Below, piece after piece: positions 7,712 to 16,534 of a stretch of DNA of 64,000 nucleotides. Made by a program: the position numbers and the translations under genes. The notes under the pieces were generated by a model that did not search any database, was not told the DNA's origin, and saw only the letters and a program-made list of their open reading frames with translations. Source of the DNA: Siphonobacter curvatus (GTDB lineage: Bacteria; Bacteroidota; Bacteroidia; Cytophagales; Spirosomataceae); NCBI RefSeq assembly GCF_002943425.1, contig NZ_PTRA01000003.1, positions 335,971-399,970 of the forward strand. The letters run 5' to 3'. Numbering within the stretch: the stretch's first letter is position 1; each line of letters begins with the position of its first letter.

Positions 7712-10700
7712 TTAAAAACCTACATTCAGAGAAAACAGGAAACTACGCACGGCTGGGTAACTAAAGCCCGAAAAGCCATCTACGTTGCTACCGCTGTTGG
7801 TGGTAGAAGCCTCGGGATCAAAGCCCGTGTACTTGGTCCACAGCCACAGGTTGTTGCCCGTTACACTGAGGCGGGCGTTCTTGACGATGGACGATTTGAT
7901 CCAGGAGGAAGGAATGGAATACGACAGACTCGCCGAACGCAGACGTACCCAGGAAGCATCCTCGATGAACAGCTCTGAAACGCCCCGGTGGACGTTCCGG
8001 TAGAAGCCGTTGCCGTAGTTAAATCCATCCGGACCAACACCCTGACCGAGCCAAACGGCTTTGGTATTGGGGGTACCATTAGCTAAAACCCCCTCGAATA
8101 CCTTGGTATCGTTGCGGTCTTCGGTGTATTTAGCGATGCCAAACGCCGAGAAGAAGTTACCCATTTGATTGTACCGATCCTGACCGACGCGCGCATCGAA
8201 GAGGGCCGTAAACGTGAAATTGCCGTAACGCAGCGTGTTGTTCAAACCACCCAGCCATTTGGGCTGTGTATTGCCCAGCAGCTTCTGAGCCGTACCAATC
8301 ACGGGGAAACCATTGGCTCCGATCACAATGGGTCGATCCCGATCCAGTACCGCGGGTTGTTCTTCGCCGGTGTTAGGATAGTACCGTTGGTAGGCTCTTC
8401 CGTAGAGGTTACCGTAGGCTAGGCCGGGAACAAGTTTCATCGTTACGGTTGAGTTCGCATATCCGAATTCAGAAGCGTAACTGATTTCCGTCAGATCCTG
8501 CCGAATGCTTTCAATCTTGTTGCGGTTGGCCGAGAAATTCAGGTTGATGTCCCAACTGAATTTGCTGGTCTTGATGGGCGTAGCCCGTAAAATCAATTCA
8601 ACGCCCCGGTTCCGCATTTCTCCGGAGTTAATAGCCGCCCGTACATAACCCGTACCGGAAGAGACATTCACCTGAATAATCTGATCTTTACTCAGCGAGT
8701 TATAATACGTGAAATCCAGTCCCAGGCGGTTATTAAGGAAGCCCAGTTCCAGACCCGCTTCATAGGTATCCGTAAATTCCGGACGCAGGTTCGGATTGCC
8801 CAGCAAGGCCCCGCGCGTGAAGCCCGTCAGGCCCGAAGGCAGGTTTTGGTACGACGAATAGCCCGTAGCGGTCGAATACGGAGCGGCGTCCTTGCCAATC
8901 TGAGCGTACGAGGCCCGGAGTTTACCCATGCTCAGTACTTCGGGTAGTTTAATGTGTTGCGAGAACACGTACCCCAGACTGGCCGAAGGGTAGAAGAAGG
9001 AGTTGTTGGGCGATTGCAGGGACGACGTCATGTCATTCCGGCCCGTGAGGGTCAAAAACAGGTAATCCTTGTAGTCGAGCGTTAACTCACCGAAAAGGCC
9101 CATCAGGCGGTAGTCTTCGGCCGATTGGACCGGAACAATGGTTTTGGCATTCCGCAAATCAAAGTAATCGTAAACGGTCAGCTCCGTACCTTCCGCTCCA
9201 AAGCTGCGAATGCGACGGTCGTACAAATCGTGTCCTAAGCGAAGCGTTGTGTTCAAATCGCCAAATTTGTGGGTAGCACTGGCGGCAAACGTAGAGGTAA
9301 TGGCCCGGAAATTGGTATGGTACTGATAAACAAAGCCCAGGTCATTATCTCCGGAAATGTATTCACCCGCAATGCCCTTGGGTCCCGGAGCCGTTTGGAG
9401 CCGGTCTTCTGAATAGGTATCCAAACCAGCCCGGTAGGTAAACGTCAGCCAGGAAACGGGGGCATACATGAAATTCACCCCCCCAATGAGACGGTTGACG
9501 TTGTCGCGGAATTTATTCGTCATCGCGTTATACATCGGGTTGGCGTTATCCCCTGAGTAGGCCTTCATGGTTCCGTCGGGCGTCAGATAGTCGCGTACGT
9601 CGTAGCGGGGTGACCAGTAACTCAAGGTTTCGTTGTACCGACCGGCATTGTAGCGATCGCCCCCGGAATTGATGAAATTCAGGTTCACACCCGTCGTAAA
9701 CGTATCGCTGAATTTGATATTGCTATTGAGGCGCAGCGAAAGCTTTTCGTAGTTGGTGAAGGGAATAACGCCCTGCTGATTCAGGTGCGAGATCGAGGAA
9801 AGGAAGTTGATTTTATCCGTACCCCCCGAAAACGAAAGGTTATTCTGAAACTGTTGACCCGTGCGATACGCGTCCTTAAAGTGATTGTATAGCTTGGCCG
9901 GATGCGTCGGATCAATTTTCCGGGCTTCCTCAACCGTCGGTCCCCAGGAAGGCCAGAAGCTGTTCGGATCGTACTGACCCTGCCAGCCAATGGTGTACTT
10001 GTCCTGTACGTCGGGGTATTTATTTACATTCTCAAAACCGTAGGTGCCGCTGTAGTTGGCCCGTAGGGATCCGGCTTTGCCTGATTTCGTCGTAATGACG
10101 ACCACACCATTGGCCCCACGTAAGCCGTAGAGAGCCGTGGCCGCTCCTCCTTTCAGGATATTAATGGTTTCAATGTCTTCGGGGTTCACATCGGCAGCCC
10201 GGTTGCTCATGCCACGACCCGCGGCATCATTTCCCAGTGTAGAGGTAGAGTTGTCCAGCAGAACTCCATCAATCACGAACAAGGGTTGATTATCCCGACT
10301 GACGTCAATGGAGTTAATCCCGCGGATCAAAATACGGGCTCCCTGACCGGGTGCACCACCCGTACTTGAAATGGTAACCCCGGCCACTTTTCCCTGCAGC
10401 GCATTGACGAGGTTAGGCTGGTGGTTCTGTACGAGTTCCTCGGAACCGACGCCCTGAGCAGCGTAGCCCAAGGCCTTCTTATCCCGGCTAATACCCAAAG
10501 CGGTGACGACGACTTCATTAAACTGTTTGTTGTCGGCTTTCAAGGTCACATCTACGGTGCTACGGCCGCTCGCGTCAATTTCCTGGTTTACGTAACCGAT
10601 GTAACTAAAAACCAGTACTGTACGCCCGGCACTAAGATTGATACTATACTCCCCATTAGCATTGGTGACGGTACCACTGGAAGTACCTTTCAGGGAAACA

Positions 10701-10825
10701 TTGACACCCGGTAGCGGCGTGTTATCGCCCTCTACGGTGACTTTTCCACGAATTTGCTGAGCCAAGGCCAGCGAACCCGAAAACAGGAAAAGCGTAAGAA
10801 TGGAAAATAGTAAGCGTTTGTGCAT
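7712..10825 (-). CDS. SusC/RagA TonB-linked outer-membrane transporter
   Basis: A 1037-residue TonB-dependent transporter. A signal peptide (MHKRLLFSILTLFLFSGSLALAQ) precedes a carboxypeptidase-like N-terminal extension (IRGKVTVEGDNTPLPGVNVSLKG), the SusC motif FNEVVVTALGI (about 103-113), the plug (LVNALQGKVAGVTI, FVIDGVLLD, ETINILKGGAATALYG) and a 22-strand-type barrel ending in Phe (SLNVGF). It imports a polymer fragment or other ligand captured by the SusD partner, using TonB energy. No extracytoplasmic sigma/anti-sigma pair lies next to it. The 308 bp between it and the divergent hydrolase must hold both promoters, but I could not place a convincing -7/-33 pair. Confidence 0.92.
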   Translation of the reverse strand: MHKRLLFSILTLFLFSGSLALAQQIRGKVTVEGDNTPLPGVNVSLKGTSSGTVTNANGEYSINLSAGRTVLVFSYIGYVNQEIDASGRSTVDVTLKADNKQFNEVVVTALGISRDKKALGYAAQGVGSEELVQNHQPNLVNALQGKVAGVTISSTGGAPGQGARILIRGINSIDVSRDNQPLFVIDGVLLDNSTSTLGNDAAGRGMSNRAADVNPEDIETINILKGGAATALYGLRGANGVVVITTKSGKAGSLRANYSGTYGFENVNKYPDVQDKYTIGWQGQYDPNSFWPSWGPTVEEARKIDPTHPAKLYNHFKDAYRTGQQFQNNLSFSGGTDKINFLSSISHLNQQGVIPFTNYEKLSLRLNSNIKFSDTFTTGVNLNFINSGGDRYNAGRYNETLSYWSPRYDVRDYLTPDGTMKAYSGDNANPMYNAMTNKFRDNVNRLIGGVNFMYAPVSWLTFTYRAGLDTYSEDRLQTAPGPKGIAGEYISGDNDLGFVYQYHTNFRAITSTFAASATHKFGDLNTTLRLGHDLYDRRIRSFGAEGTELTVYDYFDLRNAKTIVPVQSAEDYRLMGLFGELTLDYKDYLFLTLTGRNDMTSSLQSPNNSFFYPSASLGYVFSQHIKLPEVLSMGKLRASYAQIGKDAAPYSTATGYSSYQNLPSGLTGFTRGALLGNPNLRPEFTDTYEAGLELGFLNNRLGLDFTYYNSLSKDQIIQVNVSSGTGYVRAAINSGEMRNRGVELILRATPIKTSKFSWDINLNFSANRNKIESIRQDLTEISYASEFGYANSTVTMKLVPGLAYGNLYGRAYQRYYPNTGEEQPAVLDRDRPIVIGANGFPVIGTAQKLLGNTQPKWLGGLNNTLRYGNFTFTALFDARVGQDRYNQMGNFFSAFGIAKYTEDRNDTKVFEGVLANGTPNTKAVWLGQGVGPDGFNYGNGFYRNVHRGVSELFIEDASWVRLRSASLSYSIPSSWIKSSIVKNARLSVTGNNLWLWTKYTGFDPEASTTNSGSNVDGFSGFSYPAVRSFLFSLNVGF

Positions 10826-11133
10826 AAAAGGTTTAATTGGTTAAAAAGCAGAGCGAAAGATCCAGCGGTGGCGGGTTAAAAGGTACTAGCGTTCACCGAT
10901 GAGCGTTAGGCCAGTACGATCCGCTTCCCTCTTTAGTCGGCTTCATGGAATGAATATAAAGCAGTGAAATGTTTGAAATGAACATTATTCTGGGAAAAGC
11001 ATCAAAGTAAAAATATTATTTTGACATTTAGGAAAGATGTACGTAAACTATTGAAGTGATTTTATTTTATGTAGGAAAAATGCTAGGTTCGACGTTTAAT
11101 CATAAACTGATACTCGTTCAGGCGTTCGTTCCT

Positions 11134-12174
11134 ATGAAAATGATCTTTTCCGGCTTTCCATTCTTAAGGCTTATCTGTGGTTTTATTCTGTTGCCACTAC
11201 TGGTTTCGGCACAATCTTCATTAAAAACGAGCGACCTCGCCACGCAGCGATTACAACAGGAACTCGAACGTATGGCTAGGCTGGCCAAAGGCAAGGTAGG
11301 CGTCTGTGCCTTGCACTTGGAAAGTGGGCGAGAGATCCGCATGAACGCAAACGATCGGTTTCCGATGGCGAGTACGATGAAGGTGGCCGTGGCCGTAGAA
11401 TTACTCCGCAAGATCGAAAAAGGAGAACTTTCGTATTTGACCATGACGGAGCTAAAACCCTCGGATCTGCATCCCGGAAGTGGTACGCTAGAGACACTGT
11501 TTGCCAAACCGGGCGTTCAGCTTTCGCTCCAGAACCTGATGGAGTTAATGATGGTCATCAGTGATAACTCGGCTACGGACGTACTCATTCGCCTGGCGGG
11601 TGGAACCGGGGCCGTACAAAATCGCTTGAAAACGTTAGGCATTAAAGGCATGTCCGTAGACCGTACCATCATCCAACTCATTGCCGATTGGGAAGGGGTA
11701 ACCTTGCCCGATACGAGTCAGTGGAAAAATCCTGGTTTCTACACGAAGCTGGAAGAACAATTGACCCCGGAGGTACGGAAAACGGCCCAGGCAACGTTTG
11801 ATAAAGATCCCCGGGACACGGCTACACCGCAAGCGATGGTTGAGTTACTCACCCAGATTTATCAGGCCAAAGCCGTATCCGCCGCCAGTCGGGATACGCT
11901 ACTGGCGATCATGGAACGTTGCCGGGGCGGACAAGGTCGTTTGAAGGGGTATTTACCCCCTGAAACGGTAGTGGCTCATAAAACGGGTACGATGGGTGCC
12001 TCGGCTACCGATGATGTGGGAATCATTACCTTGCCCGGCAATGCGGGTCATATCGTCATTGCCGTTATGGTGGGAGCTTCGCAGGCTCCGTCCGAGCTGC
12101 GGGAGCAAACCATTGCTCAGATCAGTCGGAGTGTGTACGACTATTTTCTCTACCAGCCGACCCCCTCTAAATAA
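11134..12174 (+). CDS. secreted class A beta-lactamase-like serine hydrolase
   Basis: A secreted protein of about 346 residues with the penicilloyl serine transferase fold (Beta-lactamase2 type). I prefer the ATG at 11134, which starts the signal peptide ending LLVSAQ, over the in-frame GTG at 11056. Motifs in order: Ser80-T-M-Lys83, Ser143-Asp144-Asn145 and Lys283-Thr-Gly. The expected omega-loop R-x-E-x-x-L-N is not seen: the corresponding stretch reads VDRTIIQLIADWEG, followed by a long insertion before DTATP. Without a Glu166 equivalent, deacylation of beta-lactams may be poor. It could be a weak beta-lactamase, an esterase or a PBP-like enzyme, so resistance should not be assumed. Confidence 0.8.
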   Translation: MKMIFSGFPFLRLICGFILLPLLVSAQSSLKTSDLATQRLQQELERMARLAKGKVGVCALHLESGREIRMNANDRFPMASTMKVAVAVELLRKIEKGELSYLTMTELKPSDLHPGSGTLETLFAKPGVQLSLQNLMELMMVISDNSATDVLIRLAGGTGAVQNRLKTLGIKGMSVDRTIIQLIADWEGVTLPDTSQWKNPGFYTKLEEQLTPEVRKTAQATFDKDPRDTATPQAMVELLTQIYQAKAVSAASRDTLLAIMERCRGGQGRLKGYLPPETVVAHKTGTMGASATDDVGIITLPGNAGHIVIAVMVGASQAPSELREQTIAQISRSVYDYFLYQPTPSK

Positions 12175-12178
12175 GCCT

Positions 12179-13354
12179 CTATTTTTCGACTACTTCAAAC
12201 GCTTTGGACTGCTTGGGTACGCGCACGGGTTTGCCGAGCGTACTCAAGCGCTTTCCCAGCGTAACGGAATTTTTTTCCACCACCAGATAAAGGCTATAGG
12301 AAAGAAACGTAATAAAAGCGAAGGCAACGCTAACGTTGACGAATTTAAACCAGGGCCAGTGGCGAGCCAGACCGAGTAGATCAATGGAACTATAGAGGTT
12401 GCCCAGTAGCGGCTGATGAATGAGGTAAATGCTGTAGCTGCAAACCCCAATCAGGCTGAGGACTTGATAGATCGGTTTCGTAAAATTCAAAGGCTTCTCC
12501 AGCAGGTAATCCAGTAGCATGGCAAACAACAGAGCCGAACCAATGTATTGGAAGAAGATGTAAAATGTCGGAAAAAACTTGGTACCCAGGAAAAGCAGAG
12601 AGAAAGCAACCAAGGCTGGAGCGGATACGCGAAACGTACGTTTCCCATAATAGTAGTTTTCGGCGACGAGTGCTCCCAAGGCCCACATGATCCAGAAATG
12701 ACCCACGAAGGTTATTTCACTAAACTTGAATCGTAACTCATACAAGCAGTAGGTAATGACCACGAGATGAATCACTAGTAAACCTACACAGACTTTAGGC
12801 AGCGAGTACCGCTTGCGAAGGGCCAGCAACAGAGGGTATAAGGCGTAAAGCTGCATTTCCAGGGCCAAACTCCAAAACGAACCGTTGAATCCGAACAAAA
12901 TATCGGCGTCATCGAAGAGATTATGAATCAGTAGGAGGTGGGTTAGAAAGGAAAACTGACCGCGTTCGTTGTGTAAGACATACTGGGTAAGTTGCTGATT
13001 TTGGAAGGCAAAGAAAAGGAGCACCAGCAGATAGGTCGGGTAAATTCGCCAAAATCGCCGGAGCATAAATTGCTTATAGTTGAGGGATTCTTGTTTACTC
13101 AGAAAGGAATAGTGAATCAGAAATCCACTGATGAGTAGAAAGAGTTGTACCCCTAGATTTCCGTAGGCCAGCGGTGAAAAGGTAGCGTATAGATTGGAAA
13201 GTGTGGCGTGATGGAGTGAAAGCAGAGGGCCCTCCGTAGCCGTTAGTACCTGCGGAAAATACGCTTGGTGCCAATGATAGCCGAAGACAAAAAGAATAGC
13301 AATACCCCTTAATACGTCGAAAAGGACCAGTTGCCGGGCGGTTTCTTTAGACAT
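12179..13354 (-). CDS. acyltransferase family 3 (OafA/YrhL-like) membrane protein
   Basis: A membrane protein of about 391 residues with roughly ten hydrophobic segments. The family signature is FDVLRGIAILFVFGYHWH (about 12-29), containing the conserved Arg and the catalytic-type His. Such proteins O-acylate cell-surface glycans or other extracytoplasmic acceptors. The ATG at 13354 (MSKETARQL) is preferred to a TTG two codons upstream. It is convergent with the serine hydrolase, the two stops being only about 5 bp apart, and no terminator separates them. Confidence 0.88.
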   Translation of the reverse strand: MSKETARQLVLFDVLRGIAILFVFGYHWHQAYFPQVLTATEGPLLSLHHATLSNLYATFSPLAYGNLGVQLFLLISGFLIHYSFLSKQESLNYKQFMLRRFWRIYPTYLLVLLFFAFQNQQLTQYVLHNERGQFSFLTHLLLIHNLFDDADILFGFNGSFWSLALEMQLYALYPLLLALRKRYSLPKVCVGLLVIHLVVITYCLYELRFKFSEITFVGHFWIMWALGALVAENYYYGKRTFRVSAPALVAFSLLFLGTKFFPTFYIFFQYIGSALLFAMLLDYLLEKPLNFTKPIYQVLSLIGVCSYSIYLIHQPLLGNLYSSIDLLGLARHWPWFKFVNVSVAFAFITFLSYSLYLVVEKNSVTLGKRLSTLGKPVRVPKQSKAFEVVEK

Positions 13355-13603
13355 GCACAAAATACTTCTAGGAACGGGGGGCGGCCCGTGGCGTTTAATA
13401 AATTAGGTGGATGACAACAAAGGGAGGTCTTTTCGAAAGATAGGGGCTTCTCAGAAACTTTGCACACGCCAGTCGCAATTTAATTTTGAAAGAGGATGAT
13501 TTTTGATGAAAGGTAGTAGTTTTTTTAGTATTACTTTACCTAGGTAAGGCTTGGCGACTTAGTGAAAAGGAATTATCTTTGATTGCTTTACCTCTTTTCC
13601 CGT

Positions 13604-13879
13604 ATGATTGCTGCCGCTCTTGTCTTTCTTATCTTGGCTAGTTACGCTGGTATCCTCTTCACCATTCAGCGGCGAACGGCCCACGATTGGGCCTGTCCCA
13701 AATGTCATCGAACCGCGCATCTGGAACGTCTAAGTCGACCGGAGTGGATGAAAAAACTAGCTGGATTTCTACCGCTAAAGTATATACGTTGCCGCTTTTG
13801 CCAGCAAACGTTCTTTCTGCCGCTGACGGTAAAAAATCCGCTTTCGAATACGCCATCGGAAGAGGAGATACTCGATTGA
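13604..13879 (+). CDS. small membrane protein with zinc-ribbon Cys pairs
   Basis: A 91-residue protein of unknown function. One N-terminal membrane segment (MIAAALVFLILASYAGILF) is followed by CPKC (about 32-35) and CRFC (about 63-66), a spacing that fits a small cytoplasmic zinc ribbon. The ATG at 13604 is chosen because the earlier TTG adds only seven residues before the membrane segment. It is monocistronic and ends just before a bidirectional terminator. Confidence 0.6.
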   Translation: MIAAALVFLILASYAGILFTIQRRTAHDWACPKCHRTAHLERLSRPEWMKKLAGFLPLKYIRCRFCQQTFFLPLTVKNPLSNTPSEEEILD

Positions 13880-13904
13880 AGCCTCACCTGGAAAAGCTTA
13901 AAAC

Positions 13905-13940
13905 GTAAAAGCCCCCGCTGGGCATCGCGGAGGCTTTTAC
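13905..13940. terminator. bidirectional terminator
   Basis: GTAAAAGCCCCCGC (13905-13918) pairs with GCGGAGGCTTTTAC (13927-13940), with one G-U wobble on the minus strand. It separates the small membrane protein from the siderophore receptor. Confidence 0.8.
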
Positions 13941-13953
13941 AAGGTATGCCTAT

Positions 13954-16365
13954 TTAGAACTTGTAACCAAAGTTCAGACGGAAATTCCGGGGAAATTCGT
14001 AGATGTACGTATAGTAACCCGTTCGGGGGTTAGCCGGTGCACTGCCGGAGGTAAACATCCGTTTATCAGCCAAGTTGTTAACCAGCAAAGAAACATTAAT
14101 TTTTCGGGCCTGGTAGGAGACCCCGGCATCGAGACGGAAGAAGTCCGGGAAGTTTGATTCCTTCAGACCGGCTCCGGCAAAACGTTCCCCCTGGTACTGG
14201 TAACCGCCCGAGAAGCCCAGTCCCCGAAGGGCCGAACGCTCGCTCTTGATGCGGTACGTCAGCCAGCCGTTGGTAATGTGTTTGGCCGTTCCGGTCAGAT
14301 AGGTTCCTTTGCGGTTGTTAGCGGGGTTTGCGGTCTCATCCTTGGTTACCTTCGGATCCGTATAGGCATAGTTCAGGGTGGCATTCAGCCCGGGAACAAT
14401 TTCGCCGGTTAAGTCAAACTCAACACCTTTGGAGACAATCTGCCCGAGTTGTACCTGCCAGTTTTGCGGGTTATTGATCCCGAAACGAGGGTCAGGCGTC
14501 AACACATTGCTTTTCGTAATTTGATAGATCGTGAAGGTAGAATTCCACTTTCCACCCAGCCAGTCTTTTTTAATCCCAAATTCGGTGTTGTTGCCATAGA
14601 CCGGCTTGAAGACGTTTCCATCGAAATCGGCTCCGGCCTGGGGCAGGTAGCTTTGATCGTATAGACCGTAGATGCTCATCTCACGGTTGACGGAGTAACT
14701 AAAGCCAAAACGCGGGGTTACCACGTTATTTTTGATATCCGTGGCTTTCGTTTTACCCACCGTCCGGGACTGCGTATACCGAGCGGCAACGGTCAGGCGT
14801 AACTTATCCTGAAACAAATGCACTTCATCCTGTAGGTAAATCCCTGAATAGGTCAAGTTGGTCGCGTATATGTTAGAACCCGAACGTTCCCGGATACTGT
14901 GGGAACGATCAAACTGCGGAATATTCGCTAGCGGAATACCGTACGTAGGATTGTAAATGTTAAAATTGGCATTGCCCGCCAGTTGGAGATCACCTAGCAT
15001 CGTGGTACTGAAATCTCCCCACGTTTTCAAATTCCCCATGTCAATTCCACCCAGAATGCGGTGCAAGACGGAGCCCGTTCGCTCTTCACCCTGCAGGGTA
15101 AGCTGACCCGTTTTGTTAATAGCCAGCTCGTCGCCGATGTTATAATTCCGACGCATGTTACCCACACTATCGATGGACGTTACCCATACCGTACCACCCC
15201 CACCGAGGGAATAGTTGAAGTAGGCAATCTGGGCGTTCAGCTTCCAGCGGTCGTTGATTCGGTGCGAGAAGTACAAAAAGGCATTGTGATCTTGAATGAT
15301 GCGGGGATTAAGCGCCGGATCCCCCAGAAAGAATTCCGGACCCACCTCACCAAAGCCTTTTTTCGAAAACGTGTAATTACCCAGCGCTAATGCTTCAACG
15401 TGCTGGTGGGTATACTCGGCCGTAATGACGGTGTTAGAATCGATCTGATAGCTGATGACCGGAGCAATGATGTAACGGTCATTATAGTTGAATTTGTTAT
15501 ACGTATCCCGCGTTTGGTAAGCCGTGTTCAAGCGATACAGTAGCTTTCCGTCTTTAGAAAGTTTGCCGTCGAGGTCAATGGCGGCCCGTATTGTATTGTA
15601 ACTTCCCGTGGTGAAGGAAACGGAGCTTTGATTGGTCCCCGTTGGTTTTTTGGTTACTACGTTGTACATGCCGCCCGGTTCGCCATTGGCCATCATGAAA
15701 CCGGCGGGACCTTTCACAAACTCAATGCGTTCGACCGTCGACATGTCGTCAGCTAGGGGTCCCCAGGGCATTTTTACGTTCATACCGTTACGAAACGCCG
15801 GAATGGACGTACCCCGCATCGAAATATTGGCGTACTGATTGTCCCAGTGGCCCGAACGAATCGCGCCGCTGACGTTACGCGTAACGCCATCCACCATGTC
15901 AAACACCTGCTGATCGGCCAGGAGTTCTTTCGTGATGACTTTGATGTTCTGAGGTACTTCCAGTAAGGGAGTCTGTAAACGGAGCGATGGCGAAACCTTA
16001 TCCGCTTTAAAACGATTGCGACTGGCCGCTACGACAACTTCCTGTAGTTGAGCCAGGTCTTCCATAAGGGAGAAATCAACGATGAGGCTCGCTTTGGGTT
16101 GCAGATCGATGGTTTTATCCTGCGTTTTCAAACCAACGGCCGATACGACCAGGACGTGCGTACCTGGACTTACTTTGGTCATTCGGTACTCGCCGAATTC
16201 ATCCGTTAGGGAGCCGTGCGTAGTCCCCCGGATGCCTACCGAAACGCCTTCGGCCGGTTTACCATCTTTGGTCGTGATGCGTCCACGAAGGGTACCCGTG
16301 TGCTGCGCATACAGGGAAGAAATCGCCAGAAGGGAAAAAAGAAAGAAGAGTCGAAGTGCTCTCAT
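13954..16365 (-). CDS. TonB-dependent siderophore receptor
   Basis: A receptor of about 803 residues for ferric siderophores. A signal peptide (MRALRLFFLFSLLAISSLYAQ) leads to a carboxypeptidase-like domain (LRGRITTKDGKPAEGVSV), a TonB box region (LQEVVVAASR) and a plug of the FhuE/FoxA type (LLEVPQNIKVITKELL, VTRNVSGA, RIEFVKGPAGFMMANGEPGGMYNVVTKKP). The 22-strand-type barrel ends in Phe (RLNFGYKF). The ATG at 16365 is chosen because it starts the signal peptide. The carried siderophore cannot be read from sequence. No biosynthesis, reductase or Fur-like gene is adjacent. Confidence 0.9.
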   Translation of the reverse strand: MRALRLFFLFSLLAISSLYAQHTGTLRGRITTKDGKPAEGVSVGIRGTTHGSLTDEFGEYRMTKVSPGTHVLVVSAVGLKTQDKTIDLQPKASLIVDFSLMEDLAQLQEVVVAASRNRFKADKVSPSLRLQTPLLEVPQNIKVITKELLADQQVFDMVDGVTRNVSGAIRSGHWDNQYANISMRGTSIPAFRNGMNVKMPWGPLADDMSTVERIEFVKGPAGFMMANGEPGGMYNVVTKKPTGTNQSSVSFTTGSYNTIRAAIDLDGKLSKDGKLLYRLNTAYQTRDTYNKFNYNDRYIIAPVISYQIDSNTVITAEYTHQHVEALALGNYTFSKKGFGEVGPEFFLGDPALNPRIIQDHNAFLYFSHRINDRWKLNAQIAYFNYSLGGGGTVWVTSIDSVGNMRRNYNIGDELAINKTGQLTLQGEERTGSVLHRILGGIDMGNLKTWGDFSTTMLGDLQLAGNANFNIYNPTYGIPLANIPQFDRSHSIRERSGSNIYATNLTYSGIYLQDEVHLFQDKLRLTVAARYTQSRTVGKTKATDIKNNVVTPRFGFSYSVNREMSIYGLYDQSYLPQAGADFDGNVFKPVYGNNTEFGIKKDWLGGKWNSTFTIYQITKSNVLTPDPRFGINNPQNWQVQLGQIVSKGVEFDLTGEIVPGLNATLNYAYTDPKVTKDETANPANNRKGTYLTGTAKHITNGWLTYRIKSERSALRGLGFSGGYQYQGERFAGAGLKESNFPDFFRLDAGVSYQARKINVSLLVNNLADKRMFTSGSAPANPRTGYYTYIYEFPRNFRLNFGYKF

Positions 16366-16474
16366 AATTTGGAATTTTTCTAAATAGCCCGCAAAACAAG
16401 AGCAGACTTCGATGAATTCCAAATATTTTTTAATGAATCTAAATAAAAATAGATTGTTAAGTAGCGATGGAAAG

Positions 16475-16511
16475 CAAAAAGCGTAGAAGAGGGTGTCTTC
16501 TACGCTTTTTG
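16475..16511. terminator. bidirectional terminator, 16-bp perfect stem
   Basis: CAAAAAGCGTAGAAGA (16475-16490) pairs perfectly with 16496-16511 around a 5-base loop, with A/T tracts on both sides. It most likely ends the GMC oxidoreductase transcript on the minus strand. Confidence 0.85.
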
Positions 16512-16534
16512 TTAATTATGGCCGTAGGGAAAAC

